DNA of 46,375 nt from NCBI GenBank assembly GCA_029781855.1, contig JAKOVX010000063.1:1-46375 (forward strand), written 5' to 3'. Below the pieces are notes generated by a model, which worked only from the letters and a program-made list of their open reading frames with translations, was not told the origin of the DNA and searched no databases. How positions within the stretch are numbered: position 1 is the first letter of the stretch; the number at the start of each line of letters is the position of its first letter. Shown one piece after another: positions 18,774 through 28,905 of the stretch. The stretch comes from Acidobacteriota bacterium (GTDB lineage Bacteria; Acidobacteriota; Blastocatellia; Pyrinomonadales; Pyrinomonadaceae). The position numbers were made by a program, and so were the translations under genes.

Positions 18774-20285
18774 ATGAGCGATACAAAAAAGACCGCTGAT
18801 CCGTGTGTGATGGTCATCTTCGGCGCAACTGGTGACCTCACGAAGCGAAAGCTCTTTCCCGCGCTGTACAATCTGGCAAAAGAGGACTTCCTGCCGCACA
18901 CATTTGCGATCGTCGGTGTCGGCCGCCAGGAGATGACGACCGACGAATTCCGGAAGCTGGTCGTCGCCAATTTCAAGGAGTTTCTGCCGCACCCGCCGGA
19001 TCCGAAACTGCTCAAGTGGTTCGAGGAACGGGTCTATTACACCGGCGGCGATTTCGACGACGACAAGAAGCTATTCCCGGACCTGAAAGCCATGATCGCC
19101 GAAGTGATCGTTGCCCACCAGATCCCGGAGAACTACTTCTACTACTTGGCGACGCCGCCCGACCTCTTTGCCGATGTCGCAGGCAAGATAGTAAAGAGCG
19201 GCCTTGGGAAAGAAGAGAACGGAAACTGGCGTAGATTCATTTTCGAAAAGCCGTTCGGCCATGACTTGGAATCGGCTAAATCATTGAATGCCAACCTTTT
19301 GAAGATCCTCAAGGAACGGCAGATCTATCGCATAGACCATTACCTCGGTAAGGAAACGGTCCAGAACATCTTGGTGTTTCGCTTCGGCAACAGCATTTTC
19401 GAGCCGATCTGGAATCGCAACTATATCGACCACGTTCAGATCACGGTGGCGGAAAAGCTCGGCGTCGAGCAGCGGGGCGGATATTACGATTCGGCAGGCG
19501 CCTTGCGTGATATGATCCCGAATCACATCTTACAGCTCGTGACATTGACGGCGATGGAACCGCCGGTCTCGTTCGAGGCCGACGCCGTCCGCGACGAACA
19601 GGCGAAGATCCTCCACGCCATCCAACTACTCACACCCGAGGGCGTTCTTAAATGCTCGGTCCGCGGACAATACGGCGAGGGAAAAATAGACGACGAAGTT
19701 GTTCCCGCGTACCGCAGCGAAGAGAAGGTCGCTCCTTTCTCCAATACCGAAACCTATGCGGCGCTCAAGCTGTCGATCGACAACTGGCGTTGGGCGGACG
19801 TTCCGTTTTACATCAGAACCGGCAAGCGGATGCCTGAGAAGCGTTCGACGATCATCATTCAGTTTAAGCAGGCGCCGTTCATCTTGTTCCGGGATACGCC
19901 GGTCGAAAAGCTGACCACAAATCGAATCGTCATCCACATTCAGCCGGACGAAGGCATCACGCTCCATTTTGGTGCGAAGATACCTGGTCCGATCGTCAAT
20001 ATGGGTGCGGTCGACATGGACTTTAACTATCTCGACCACTTCGGCGAGCAGGTCAGCACGGGCTATGAACGGCTGCTGTTCGACTGTATGATCGGCGATG
20101 CCACGCTGTTCCAGCGTGCCGACATGGTCGAGGCCGGCTGGAGCATAGTGGACCCGATCCTCGATGTTTGGAAGGCACTTCCGGCAAGGGCATTTCCTAA
20201 CTATCCGGCTGGAACCTGGGGCCCGAAGGACGCCGACCAACTACTCGAAACTGATGGACGGGCCTGGAAGAATATCGTCGACTGA
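18774..20285 (+). CDS. zwf: Glucose-6-phosphate 1-dehydrogenase
   Basis: The 503-residue enzyme oxidises glucose 6-phosphate to 6-phosphogluconolactone with NAD(P)+, the entry step of the oxidative pentose-phosphate pathway. The N-terminal Rossmann fold carries [10 protein letters not shown] (17-26). The substrate signature RIDHYLGKE is at 186-194, with the catalytic His in DHY. The C-terminal domain contains [17 protein letters not shown] and ends with the YPAGTWGP segment. Length is normal. No clear ribosome site precedes ATG 18774. A weak TTGACT-N15-TAATCT pair (18731-18757) would leave a leader of only about 10 nt. The usual partners gnd and pgl are not adjacent. Confidence 0.97.
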   Translation: MSDTKKTADPCVMVIFGATGDLTKRKLFPALYNLAKEDFLPHTFAIVGVGRQEMTTDEFRKLVVANFKEFLPHPPDPKLLKWFEERVYYTGGDFDDDKKLFPDLKAMIAEVIVAHQIPENYFYYLATPPDLFADVAGKIVKSGLGKEENGNWRRFIFEKPFGHDLESAKSLNANLLKILKERQIYRIDHYLGKETVQNILVFRFGNSIFEPIWNRNYIDHVQITVAEKLGVEQRGGYYDSAGALRDMIPNHILQLVTLTAMEPPVSFEADAVRDEQAKILHAIQLLTPEGVLKCSVRGQYGEGKIDDEVVPAYRSEEKVAPFSNTETYAALKLSIDNWRWADVPFYIRTGKRMPEKRSTIIIQFKQAPFILFRDTPVEKLTTNRIVIHIQPDEGITLHFGAKIPGPIVNMGAVDMDFNYLDHFGEQVSTGYERLLFDCMIGDATLFQRADMVEAGWSIVDPILDVWKALPARAFPNYPAGTWGPKDADQLLETDGRAWKNIVD

Positions 20286-20330
20286 GGCACGTGATCCGCA
20301 TTCGCGGGTCAGCGTCGCAGTTTGTTAATT

Positions 20331-21647
20331 ATGGAGATCGAGATAGTCGTTGCCATCATCCTTCTGGCCGCCCTTGTGTTTCTGGCGACCGTCGATATGG
20401 CGTTTACGCACCTCTCGGACGTCAGTCTCCGGCGGATCTCCGCTGACGCCGAGCTTGCCGAGAAAAAGACTTCGGCCCAATTTCTGCGAGAGATCATCGA
20501 GAACCGGGCCCGCTTTCGTTTTGCACTTTCGTCCGTCATCCAGGTCTTTTTGATCACGTTTGCCGTGCTCCTGACGTTGATATTGATGGCGTTTATCCAG
20601 AATCCGGGAACTCTTCTGTTCACGACACTGGCGATCGGCCTGGCAGCAACGGTCATTCTTCGTCAGATCGTTCCACGTTTGATCGTCCGCACCGACACTG
20701 AACGCAAGCTCCTGTTTCTCCTTCCGGCAGTTCGGCCGCTTTACACGGTGGCCAGCTTTTTCGTAGAGCCGTTTGTCTCACGAACAAACGCACGCGAAGC
20801 GATGCGGCTCGAGACGACCGAAACACCCGATGATCACGACGACCGGACGGACGACAACGCTGACGACCTGCAGGCACTGATCGAGGTCGGCGAAGCCGAA
20901 GGCATCATTGAGGAAGATGAGCGAGCCTTGATCGAATCTGTTGTCGAGTTTGGCGAAACGCGTGCTGGCGAGATCATGACGCCGCGCACCGAAATATGCG
21001 CGATACCGATCGGATCTACGATCCGGGACGCTCGCGACCAGATGATCGAGGAAAAATATTCACGACTGCCGGTGTATCGGGATACGATAGACAACATCGA
21101 GGGAATGATATACGTTCGCGACCTTCTGCAGGCGTGGTCGGAAAGCAAAGAAGAACTCCCGGTCGGCGAGATCACGAGAGAGGCCTTCTTCGTGCCCGAG
21201 ACTAAGACCGCAGCTGACCTGCTCAAAACGATGCAGCTCAATCATGTCCAGATCGCGGTCGTGATCGACGAATACGGCGGAGTCGCCGGCCTAGTCACGG
21301 TCGAAGACCTTCTTGAGGAACTCGTAGGCGAGATCGAGGACGAGGACATTGAAGAAGAGGAGATCATCGAGATCATCGAAGGCGCAGACGGTTATTTCGA
21401 CGTGGTCGGTTCGACCGAGATCGACAAGATCGAAAGGCTTTTCGACATGGACCTCGAGGACGAAGATTATACGACTATCGCCGGTCTGGTGACCACCGAG
21501 GCAGGATATGTTCCAAAGGTCGGCGAAAAACTCACGCTCCGTGGCCTCGATGTTGAAATTCTGCGGGCCGACGAAAAGAAGCTAAGCCTTTTGCGGCTGC
21601 GGAAAGCGATGGATGAGGACGATCCCGCTGAGGAGTTGACAGAATAG
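20331..21647 (+). CDS. CNNM/DUF21-CBS-CorC family membrane protein
   Basis: A 438-residue inner-membrane protein of the HlyC/CorC family, whose members are linked to magnesium/cobalt homeostasis. Hydrophobic segments at about 4-24, 62-90 and 95-115 form a DUF21/CNNM-type membrane part. An acidic linker (TPDDHDDRTDDNADD) follows. A CBS pair starts at GEIMTPRTEI and includes EEKYSRLPVY and a second copy with IDEYGGVAGLVTVEDLLEELVGEI. The end is a CorC/HlyC domain with DEDYTTIAGLV. ATG 20331 is chosen over TTG 20322; neither has a visible ribosome site. Genes of this family often sit close to ybeY; here zwf lies between. Calling it a hemolysin would be misleading. Confidence 0.9.
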   Translation: MEIEIVVAIILLAALVFLATVDMAFTHLSDVSLRRISADAELAEKKTSAQFLREIIENRARFRFALSSVIQVFLITFAVLLTLILMAFIQNPGTLLFTTLAIGLAATVILRQIVPRLIVRTDTERKLLFLLPAVRPLYTVASFFVEPFVSRTNAREAMRLETTETPDDHDDRTDDNADDLQALIEVGEAEGIIEEDERALIESVVEFGETRAGEIMTPRTEICAIPIGSTIRDARDQMIEEKYSRLPVYRDTIDNIEGMIYVRDLLQAWSESKEELPVGEITREAFFVPETKTAADLLKTMQLNHVQIAVVIDEYGGVAGLVTVEDLLEELVGEIEDEDIEEEEIIEIIEGADGYFDVVGSTEIDKIERLFDMDLEDEDYTTIAGLVTTEAGYVPKVGEKLTLRGLDVEILRADEKKLSLLRLRKAMDEDDPAEELTE

Positions 21648-21699
21648 GCTCTAAACGGACATTTTGGTAACGAAATTTCAAATATAGCAGGAGGATACT

Positions 21700-22338
21700 A
21701 TGGCCATTAGACTAGGCGATGTCGCACCGGATTTTACGGCAGAAACGACACAGGGAACGATCAATTTTCACGAATGGCTGGGCGACAGTTGGGGCGTTTT
21801 GTTCTCGCACCCGAAAGACTACACGCCGGTCTGCACTACCGAACTCGGGATGGCTGCAAAGCTCAAACCCGAATTCGACAAACGAAACGTTAAGATCATC
21901 GGCCTCTCGGTCGATCCGGTAGATTCACATTTGGACTGGGAAAAGGATATCGAAGAAACGCAGGGCTGCGCCGTCAACTTTCCGATGATCGCCGACGCCG
22001 ACCGCAAGGTCTCGGACCTTTACGACATGATCCATCCGAACGCGAACGACACATTCACGGTCCGCTCGGTCTTTGTCATCGGCCCGGACAAGAAGGTTAA
22101 GCTCACGCTGACGTATCCGGCTTCTACGGGACGGAATTTCGCGGAGCTGCTCCGCGTGATCGACAGCCTTCAGCTAGTGTCAAACTATGCGGTGGCGACG
22201 CCCGTAAACTGGGAGAACGGCGACGACGTGATCGTCGGCATGGGAGTGTCGGACGAAGAGGCCAAAACAAAGTTCCCGGCCGGCTTTACAACCCTCAAGC
22301 CGTACCTAAGGATCACGCCGCAGCCGAATAAGGTGTAA
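21700..22338 (+). CDS. 1-Cys peroxiredoxin (Prx6 type)
   Basis: The 212-residue thiol peroxidase reduces H2O2 and alkyl hydroperoxides. The peroxidatic cysteine is Cys45 in HPKDYTPVCTTELG. A second cysteine (Cys90) is not in a resolving position, and the C-terminal part ends in the Prx6-type WENGDDVIVGMGVSDEEA...LKPYLR block. This supports a 1-Cys mechanism needing an external reductant. ATG 21700 has an excellent ribosome site (AGGAGG, 6 nt spacing). It stands alone between the CNNM gene and a lipoprotein gene. Bacillithiol is one possible reductant, since a BshC homologue is encoded nearby, but that link is speculation. Confidence 0.95.
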   Translation: MAIRLGDVAPDFTAETTQGTINFHEWLGDSWGVLFSHPKDYTPVCTTELGMAAKLKPEFDKRNVKIIGLSVDPVDSHLDWEKDIEETQGCAVNFPMIADADRKVSDLYDMIHPNANDTFTVRSVFVIGPDKKVKLTLTYPASTGRNFAELLRVIDSLQLVSNYAVATPVNWENGDDVIVGMGVSDEEAKTKFPAGFTTLKPYLRITPQPNKV

Positions 22339-22515
22339 GGCCGCCGTCGGCGCGATATGCGAGTTCGGCGGTTGCGTTCGCCGTGTGTTCGGATTATTAT
22401 TGCAACGTTATTAAATAAAGGCTTGGTTTTACTACGCCTCTGTACACTTATCACGCCGAGCTGCGCAGTTTGCGGTATCGGGAAACCTAAAACCTAAAGG
22501 AGAAATTTAAATCAA

Positions 22516-22959
22516 ATGAAAAACTTTTTGGCGGTTACCGTTTTATTCTGTTTCGCGATATTTGCAGCCGCTTGCGGCGCACCTGCTACCAACACGGCGA
22601 GCAACTCTAATGCTAAGCCGGCAAACGCCGCTCCGGCAAACACGGCTCCGGCAAACACCGCTACCAACTCGACGACCTCGGAAGCCCCGAAAACTGATGC
22701 CAAGACGGAAACTGCTGCTGATTCGGTCGGCGTTCCTGAGTGCGACGAGTATATCAAGAAGTACGAAGCTTGCCTTACGAGCATCGCCGCAAAAGCTCCG
22801 GCAGCAGCTCCGGGTCTGAAAACAGCGTTTGAAGCGCAGCGCAACGGTTTCAAGCAAGCAGCTTCGACCCCGGCCGGCAAATCTTCGCTGGCAGGCGTTT
22901 GCAAGCAGGCGATCGAAATGGCCAAGACCGCGACGTCGGCATACGCTTGCACCTGGTAA
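22516..22959 (+). CDS. Putative lipoprotein with Ala/Asn/Pro/Thr linker and cysteine-paired C-terminal domain
   Basis: 147 residues. The signal peptide ends in a lipobox-like FAAAC, with Cys20 as the likely lipidated residue. A low-complexity tether of repeated PANTA/PANAA units follows (about 28-52), typical of surface lipoproteins. The folded C-terminal part (about 73-147) has four spaced cysteines (VPECDEY, EACLTS, GVCKQA and the terminal YACTW), likely two disulfides in a small helical hairpin. Function unknown. AAGGAG lies 13 nt before ATG 22516. A strong terminator follows directly, so this is a monocistronic gene. Confidence 0.85.
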   Translation: MKNFLAVTVLFCFAIFAAACGAPATNTASNSNAKPANAAPANTAPANTATNSTTSEAPKTDAKTETAADSVGVPECDEYIKKYEACLTSIAAKAPAAAPGLKTAFEAQRNGFKQAASTPAGKSSLAGVCKQAIEMAKTATSAYACTW

Positions 22960-22976
22960 GCAAAGGCTAGTTTAAT

Positions 22977-23041
22977 AAAACTCACCCGTCGGATTCTGCC
23001 TTGCACGTTCGAGGCAATATCGGGATCGGGTGAGTTTTTTC
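22977..23041 (+). terminator. Terminator of the lipoprotein gene
   Basis: AAAACTCACCCG pairs with CGGGTGAGTTTT across a loop that can itself fold (TGCCTTGCACGTTCGAGGCA). The stem ends in a run of T. It lies 18 nt after the stop codon. Confidence 0.85.
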
Positions 23042-23111
23042 GTTTTATACACGGCGGTCGAAACTTTGGTAGACTTGTGGCTGCCGGCAGTAATGCAATT
23101 CGTAAATATCA

Positions 23112-24242
23112 ATGGCCAAAAAACTGAGCAAATTTCTTAGCGGGAAACGGATCGATCCGACCCCGATCTCCAAGAAGACAAACCTCGCCGATCTGATCGA
23201 CGAGTCTTTCATGGCGTACAATGCCGCCCGCCTGCGTGAAGCTTGCCAGCTTTTCGACAAAAAGATGCTTGAGGACGATGTCACTGTTGGGGTCACTCTC
23301 ACCGGAGCGTTGACACCTGCAGGGCTCGGCATTTCGGCGTTGATACCGCTGATCAAAGCCGGCTTTATTGACTGGATCATCTCGACAGGAGCCAACCTTT
23401 ACCATGACACCCATTTCGGGATCGGACTTTCGCTTCATCAGGGTGACGCGAAGCTGGACGACCGGATTTTGCGTGAAGAGGAAGTCGTCCGCATCTACGA
23501 CATCTTCTTTGACTACAGCGTGCTGCTCGACACAGATTCGTTCTTTCGGCGGTTGATAGAGCACGAGGAATTTCAGAAGACGATGTCGTCCGCTGAATTT
23601 CATTACCTCTGCGGTAAATACGTCCGCGAACGCGAAAAGAAGCTCGGCATCAAGGAGAAATCCCTGCTCGGCGTTGCCTATGAATACGGCGTGCCGATCT
23701 ACACCTCGAGCCCGGGCGATTCGTCGATCGGAATGAACATTGCCGCAAAGGAACTGCAGGGCGGAAAGCTCGTGCTCAACCCAAATTTCGATGTTAACGA
23801 GACGGCATCCATTGTGCTTGCCGCTAAACGCGGCGTCGTTCACACCGGTAAACAGACCAAAAAGGGCGGCAAATCCGCTATCTTCATTCTCGGAGGCGGA
23901 AGCCCAAAGAATTTTGCACTACAAACGGAACCGCAGATCCAGGAAGTCTTGGGCATTGACGAAAAAGGACACGATTACTTCCTGCAGGTGACCGACGCAC
24001 GTCCCGACACAGGCGGATTGAGCGGGGCAACTCCTGCCGAAGCGGTCAGTTGGGGCAAGGTCGACCCCGACAAACTACCCGATGCCGTTGTCTGCTACGT
24101 CGACTCGACGGTCGCTCTGCCACTGATCACGGCATACGGACTCGCCCGCCACGCACCGCGCGAACCCCGCCGCCTGTACCATCGTCGAGACGAGTTTATG
24201 AACCTACTGAAGAAGGAATACGAGAGATCGACCCGAAGATGA
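23112..24242 (+). CDS. Deoxyhypusine synthase-like protein
   Basis: The 376-residue protein belongs to the deoxyhypusine synthase/homospermidine synthase superfamily, NAD-dependent enzymes that transfer an aminobutyl group from spermidine or a related polyamine. Family landmarks: [13 protein letters not shown] (61-73), the STGANLYHD segment (91-99), [13 protein letters not shown] (195-207), GGGSPKNF (261-268), [17 protein letters not shown] (295-311) and SWGK with the Lys intermediate residue at 316. Bacteria lack a canonical eIF5A substrate, so polyamine synthesis or an unknown lysine target is more likely. The stop codon overlaps the start of the next gene (ATGA), so the pair is translationally coupled. 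No ribosome site is clear at ATG 23112. Confidence 0.92.
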   Translation: MAKKLSKFLSGKRIDPTPISKKTNLADLIDESFMAYNAARLREACQLFDKKMLEDDVTVGVTLTGALTPAGLGISALIPLIKAGFIDWIISTGANLYHDTHFGIGLSLHQGDAKLDDRILREEEVVRIYDIFFDYSVLLDTDSFFRRLIEHEEFQKTMSSAEFHYLCGKYVREREKKLGIKEKSLLGVAYEYGVPIYTSSPGDSSIGMNIAAKELQGGKLVLNPNFDVNETASIVLAAKRGVVHTGKQTKKGGKSAIFILGGGSPKNFALQTEPQIQEVLGIDEKGHDYFLQVTDARPDTGGLSGATPAEAVSWGKVDPDKLPDAVVCYVDSTVALPLITAYGLARHAPREPRRLYHRRDEFMNLLKKEYERSTRR

Positions 24243-24739
24243 AGTTGACAGCTGAGATCGAAAACGAGAAATACGAGGTCGAGTTCACACGAGACGGCGA
24301 CAGCGTTACCGCGTCCGTCGATGGCCGTGTGTATCAGATCGAAGTGACTGAGCCGGAACCCAACGTGCTTCTGTTCAAGAACGAGCACAAGATCTCGGAG
24401 ATCACGGTTCTGAAAGCTAAAGACGGGGTGTCGAATGTCAGGATCGGAACTGACGAATTTGAGATCAAGCTGATCGATCCGAAACGGCTTCGCGGCTCGC
24501 AATCTGACACTGCAGGCGTTGACGGCTTGGCCGAGATTCGTACGGCGATGCCCGGGAAGGTAGTTCGCGTAATTGCGACGGTTGGTGAATCCGTTTCGAA
24601 AGGCGACGGTATCATCGTCGTCGAAGCGATGAAGATGCAAAATGAGCTTAAGTCCACGAAGGACGGTGTCGTAAAAGAAATTCGCTTCGCCGAGGGAGCA
24701 ACGGTCAATTCAGGCGACATTCTGGCCCTAATTGATTAG
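24239..24739 (+). CDS. Stand-alone biotin/lipoyl carrier protein
   Basis: A 166-residue protein ending in a biotinyl domain. The N-terminal half (1-85) is a small beta-rich region resembling the segment before the carrier domain in acyl-CoA carboxylase alpha subunits. The C-terminal 75 residues carry the swinging-arm hairpin with EAMKMQNE, where Lys132 is the expected biotinylation site. [18 protein letters not shown] and SGDILALID complete the fold. ATG 24239 overlaps the preceding TGA as ATGA. Known relatives carry CO2 in acetyl-, propionyl- or methylcrotonyl-CoA carboxylases. No carboxylase or carboxyltransferase subunit lies in the window, so the partner must be elsewhere. Confidence 0.92.
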   Translation: MKLTAEIENEKYEVEFTRDGDSVTASVDGRVYQIEVTEPEPNVLLFKNEHKISEITVLKAKDGVSNVRIGTDEFEIKLIDPKRLRGSQSDTAGVDGLAEIRTAMPGKVVRVIATVGESVSKGDGIIVVEAMKMQNELKSTKDGVVKEIRFAEGATVNSGDILALID

Positions 24740-24761
24740 GTACTAGAGGCGGAAATCGATC

Positions 24762-26243
24762 TTAAGCTTGTGAATCGGCGCATTTTGCTGCGACGATCGC
24801 ATCGAGGTTCTCCGACGCCGTGCGAATTCCCGACATTCGCTCGATATACCATTCGTCATCGGCCGCTTCGGCCTCGCGTTCGACTCCTAACGCTCGCCTT
24901 GTCTCACTCGGGGCCGTGCCGCCGTATATGGTGCGAATATTGACAAAGTTCTCAGGCGACACCGCCTGTTCGAGTTCCTCCACGGTAAGTGAAAGATCGT
25001 AACCGATCGCTTCGTTCGCAGCGATCTGCAGGATTTCAAACGTGATGTCCGACTTTGCCTCGATCGCCATTCGCACGCATTTTCCGACAATACTGTGCGA
25101 AATGCGAAACGGCAGATTCTCCTTGCGAACGATCGTGTCCGCCAGTTCGGTGACCGCGATAAAATTCTCACCGGCTCGCTTTCTTAGCACTCCGTAATTG
25201 AATGTTGCAGCCTTTAACGTATTCGCAAAGAGCGAAACCGCTCGATTGGCGTCACGGATCCCGCTGTAGATCAGCGGCTGCAGGTCATCTTCGACATCAT
25301 TGATATCGCCAAACGGCGTATTGTGAATACTTGTGATCACGCCGAGGCACTGCCCAAGAGCTTTGCTGCCGATCGCCCGAATGTGTTCGAGAGCGACCGG
25401 ATTTCGCTTCTGCGGCATGATCGACGAACCCTGGACGAACCCGTCCGGCAGTCGGATCGCATTGAACTCCATCATCGCCATCAGAAGGAATTCCTGGGCG
25501 AATTTGCCGATGTTGACCAGCATCGCCGAGGTGGCACCCAGTAGCTCGGTAAAGTAGTCAACGGACGCGATCGAGGCATACGAATTAACTGTCGGCGCCG
25601 TAAACCCCAACAATTCCGCCACGCGATGACGGTTTATGGGAAATCCTGTCGTCGTGATGGCCCCCGAACCGAGGGGACAGTAATTCATGTTCTCGAACGC
25701 CCGCTGAAGCCGCTTGATATCTCGACCGACATTCTCTGCCATCGCCAGCAAAAGGTGAGCCATCGTTGACGGCTGTGCCGGCTGCGTATGAGTATATGCA
25801 GGAATTATCGTCTCGTGGTTGTCGGCGGCGAGGTCCAAGAGCACCTTTCGCAGATCCATCGCCGACTTGAGCAGAGTCAGAGCGGACTGCCGAAGATAAA
25901 GACGATAGATCGTTACGTCGATATCATTTCGGCTGCGAGCCGTATGAAGCTTGCCTGCCGTGTCTGGATCGCACCTGGCCGCGATCTCGCGCTGAAGGAG
26001 ATAGAACAGATCCTCAAAACTCCCGTCGTAAGTCGTGGCCCGAATAGCGTCGAAATCAAGCCCTCTCAGAGCCGTCAGCATCGCGTCCAGCTCCTGGTCG
26101 GTGATTATTTTCTGCTCAGCGAGCATGATCGCATGAGCAAGATCCACCTGATGATAAGCGTCGAGGAAATACTCCTTAGCATCATCAAAGCAATCAGCCA
26201 AAACGTTTTCTTTGTAGCTCTGAGCAGGAAATTTTTCGTCCAT
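24762..26243 (-). CDS. argH: Argininosuccinate lyase family protein
   Basis: A 493-residue member of the fumarase/aspartase superfamily, in which argininosuccinate lyase releases arginine and fumarate. It has KLHTARSRND (98-107), AYTHTQPAQPS (149-159) and the GSSIMPQKRNP signature (272-282). Compared with canonical ArgH, SRND is followed by IDVTI rather than QVATD, and the loop reads QKRNPV rather than QKKNPD. The protein is about 30 residues longer than most. ATG 26243 sits 1 nt after the stop of the PIG-L gene, so the two are probably coupled; a longer start at 26279 would overlap that gene. No other arginine gene is nearby. A biosynthetic ArgH is the default reading, but a related C-N lyase in a catabolic operon is possible. 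Confidence 0.85.
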   Translation of the reverse strand: MDEKFPAQSYKENVLADCFDDAKEYFLDAYHQVDLAHAIMLAEQKIITDQELDAMLTALRGLDFDAIRATTYDGSFEDLFYLLQREIAARCDPDTAGKLHTARSRNDIDVTIYRLYLRQSALTLLKSAMDLRKVLLDLAADNHETIIPAYTHTQPAQPSTMAHLLLAMAENVGRDIKRLQRAFENMNYCPLGSGAITTTGFPINRHRVAELLGFTAPTVNSYASIASVDYFTELLGATSAMLVNIGKFAQEFLLMAMMEFNAIRLPDGFVQGSSIMPQKRNPVALEHIRAIGSKALGQCLGVITSIHNTPFGDINDVEDDLQPLIYSGIRDANRAVSLFANTLKAATFNYGVLRKRAGENFIAVTELADTIVRKENLPFRISHSIVGKCVRMAIEAKSDITFEILQIAANEAIGYDLSLTVEELEQAVSPENFVNIRTIYGGTAPSETRRALGVEREAEAADDEWYIERMSGIRTASENLDAIVAAKCADSQA

Positions 26244-26244
26244 T

Positions 26245-28905
26245 CTATTTGGCCTTTGGTAGACTGAGCATATTAGCAAAAATTCTATAAGCTCCGGCCG
26301 TACCGACGGGCAGCTGTCGGAACCAAGAATAGGAGCTATAGACGTACTTGCCTTTCCCTATCTGGGCGTAAAGCATACCGCCGTTGATCTCGGCCTCGCC
26401 CTCATCATGAGACTCGAGCAATGGTGTGTAGCGGGAATCGAAGTCCGTCAAACAATAGAGATTTCGCTCTTGGACCCAGTTATCCCAATCGGAAGCAACA
26501 ATCTTGTTCGGATAATTGAAGATCGGATTTTCCGGAGCCAGCACTTTGACCGGGGCGTTCTCATCCGTAACTCTGAGGTTTGAGATACGTTGGGTTCCGT
26601 TGACCACGGCGTCCATTTTCGCAGGATATGGCAGCATGTTCTTCTGGATGAATTCGTTCTGCTGATACTGTACGATCAGCGTCCCGCCATTCTTGACGAA
26701 ATCCAGCACCCTGCCGTTATTCGCTACGTAATCAGGACGAACTTGCGAAGCGCGGATGCCGACCACGATGGTGTCAAATTGGCTGAGATCGCCCGTCGAA
26801 AGGTCCTTCTCCTCAAGCATCGTTACCGAAAGGCCAAGTCGTTTTATCGCTTCGGGTACGCTGTCACCGCTTCCCATAATGTAGCCGACGCGTACCGGAG
26901 CAACCTTGAGATCGAGGATCTTCGTGGTTACTTCGGCATTTAGGTAGCGACGATGCGTTTGGATGTGCGGATAGGCGATCGTCTTCATCGTTTGATCGAA
27001 CTTTGCCCCGCCGACCGTTGCTTCTGCACCGATCTTGTAATCTGCTGGTTTTGAATTCGCCGGAACTGTTACAACGAACGCAACGGCGGTCTTGTCACCT
27101 CTCGACATTAGATCAAAGTCGGCTGAGGACGGCGAGACGCTCCAACCCGCGGGGACGCTGAGCTTCAGACTGCCTTTTGTTTCGCGAGGGGCGTCGTTCG
27201 TGACCGACACGACCAACTTTTCATCGGTAGGTTTAGCCGAAGCGGCGGATATTAGAAGGTTTGTATCGAATGCTACCGAAACCTCGGGAACCACATTTAC
27301 GTCACGTCGGAGTTCACCGCGGATGTCGTCCGCGTAACGGAACTGCACCGGCTTTTTGAGGGTGATAGTCTCACCGTCGATCTCAATTTTGACTTCGGCA
27401 CGGAGCAACGGCGATTGGAACGGCAAGTTCATTGCGGCGTCTTTCGCGGACCAGTCAAACGTGAAGTTCTTATTCCTCGGCGATTCTAGCCAGTACGGTT
27501 GGGTTAAGGTCGCATCCTTCGGCGACGTCACTGTAAAAAATGCCGAGCCCGTCGCATTTTCGCGTCGCGGCCGAAATCCGTTCTCCGGCACTGAAGGCTC
27601 GGTGGATGAAGCAACTGTCCAACCCGACGGGCCGTAAACCGCGAAACTGTCGATCTTGACGGCGGAGTTCTCAGGGGCAAATACCCGAACGGCCACATTT
27701 GCGGAATCGCCAGGCACGATCGTCTCCGTATCGCTTAGCGAATCGACGACAACTCCAGACGCTAATTGAATTGCGTGAACAATTTCGTCTTCTTTGTCTG
27801 CCACCATCATTTTGGAATCCGGGTTACGGGTAGAGCCTGCTGCATCACGAGCCGCTTTCAGAGCGGCGACGAGCGTCGGCACCAATTTCTCAGGGGCGTA
27901 CGGTTGATATTCAGCGAGGGCCTTACCCAACAATCCCTGAAGCGTAGTCAGCTTCTCCCTGAACGGTTCTTCCGAGTTATTAGTGAGGGCCGCGATCCCG
28001 GTTATTGAAGTATCGATGCCATCAAAAACACTAGTTTCGGTATCTTTCTTAGGCACCACTGACTCGAGGAGCCGAACGCCCGACGTCATTTTGCCTCGGA
28101 GTTCAAGCGATCCCATTTCCTGCGTCTTGTGCTGGCTGCGGCCTTCGGCGGCGATCTCGTAATACGAGCGGCCGTTCAAAACGTTGTATTCGCCCGTGTT
28201 AAGAACTAGAGTTGGTTTATTCTGAGCATTGGCCACAAAACTCTGTGAAACGTACAACTTTTTCGCCTGCCACGGCTCCAGGCCCTCTTTAAGCTGCTCG
28301 GGAAACTGCGTTGGATCTGCCGCTGCCTTGAACGCTATGGGCGTCAAATAACCAGCCATTTGATGGTGGCCATGACCGTCGACAGGAGTGCCGGTAAAGC
28401 GTGAAATTATCACAAGCGGCCGGAATGTGCGGATCGCTCGAACCATGTCGCCGAGAACCACCTGCTCTCCCCAGATCCGCGTTGCTTCGGCCCGGGTCTT
28501 GGAAAAACCATAATCCATAACCCGCGTGAACATTTGATTGCCGCCATCAAGTCGTCTTGCTTGAAGCAGTTCTTCGGTTCTTATGACCCCGAGGTTCTCA
28601 AATAGATCAGGACCGATCACATTTTGTCCGCCCTCGCCCCGGTTTAATGCAAGATAGACCGTCCGCGCCTGTTCCTTGCGGGCAAGGTACGCAAGAAGGC
28701 CCGAATCTTCGTCGTCGGGATGTGCTCCAGTGTGCATGGCACTCGCAGTAGTCTGAAGTCGCTCGAGAACCTGTGCGAGGCCGATCGCACCCATATCGTA
28801 AATGGGGCGAACCTGCGCACGTCCCGGGACGGCCGCGATAATTAAACTGAGGAGAACCAAAAGATCGAGAGCGATCACTGATATACGACGATTTTTGCTA
28901 TGCAT
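26245..28905 (-). CDS. Exported PIG-L/LmbE family deacetylase with C-terminal Ig-like and GATase-like domains
   Basis: An 886-residue protein with a signal peptide or N-terminal membrane segment (about 10-30). The PIG-L domain follows: zinc motif AHPDDE (61-66), [23 protein letters not shown] and the second zinc/catalytic element HGHHQ (178-182). PIG-L enzymes remove N-acetyl groups from GlcNAc-type conjugates. The middle (about 390-640) holds NEW3/alpha-galactosidase-like Ig domains. The C-terminus (about 660-880) resembles a glutamine-amidotransferase-like fold ([27 protein letters not shown]). Its start overlaps the symporter stop by 8 nt, and argH begins 1 nt after its own stop. It probably acts in the periplasm, so it is not a cytosolic BshB. 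Confidence 0.9.
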   Translation of the reverse strand: MHSKNRRISVIALDLLVLLSLIIAAVPGRAQVRPIYDMGAIGLAQVLERLQTTASAMHTGAHPDDEDSGLLAYLARKEQARTVYLALNRGEGGQNVIGPDLFENLGVIRTEELLQARRLDGGNQMFTRVMDYGFSKTRAEATRIWGEQVVLGDMVRAIRTFRPLVIISRFTGTPVDGHGHHQMAGYLTPIAFKAAADPTQFPEQLKEGLEPWQAKKLYVSQSFVANAQNKPTLVLNTGEYNVLNGRSYYEIAAEGRSQHKTQEMGSLELRGKMTSGVRLLESVVPKKDTETSVFDGIDTSITGIAALTNNSEEPFREKLTTLQGLLGKALAEYQPYAPEKLVPTLVAALKAARDAAGSTRNPDSKMMVADKEDEIVHAIQLASGVVVDSLSDTETIVPGDSANVAVRVFAPENSAVKIDSFAVYGPSGWTVASSTEPSVPENGFRPRRENATGSAFFTVTSPKDATLTQPYWLESPRNKNFTFDWSAKDAAMNLPFQSPLLRAEVKIEIDGETITLKKPVQFRYADDIRGELRRDVNVVPEVSVAFDTNLLISAASAKPTDEKLVVSVTNDAPRETKGSLKLSVPAGWSVSPSSADFDLMSRGDKTAVAFVVTVPANSKPADYKIGAEATVGGAKFDQTMKTIAYPHIQTHRRYLNAEVTTKILDLKVAPVRVGYIMGSGDSVPEAIKRLGLSVTMLEEKDLSTGDLSQFDTIVVGIRASQVRPDYVANNGRVLDFVKNGGTLIVQYQQNEFIQKNMLPYPAKMDAVVNGTQRISNLRVTDENAPVKVLAPENPIFNYPNKIVASDWDNWVQERNLYCLTDFDSRYTPLLESHDEGEAEINGGMLYAQIGKGKYVYSSYSWFRQLPVGTAGAYRIFANMLSLPKAK

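Noticed and set aside
18301..18992. Minus-strand frames across the ybeY-zwf gap with FHAFHP-like peptides
   Set aside because: The sequence comes from translating the GAAAC-rich repeat in reverse and overlaps ybeY and zwf; no start site or family support.
20331..21647. Hemolysin assignment for the CNNM/CBS/CorC protein
   Set aside because: The name is historical; the domains indicate a membrane ion-homeostasis protein and nothing suggests a toxin.
26245..28905. PIG-L protein as the bacillithiol enzyme BshB
   Set aside because: It is 886 residues long with an export signal and extra Ig/GATase-like domains, unlike the small cytosolic BshB; it is also not adjacent to bshC.
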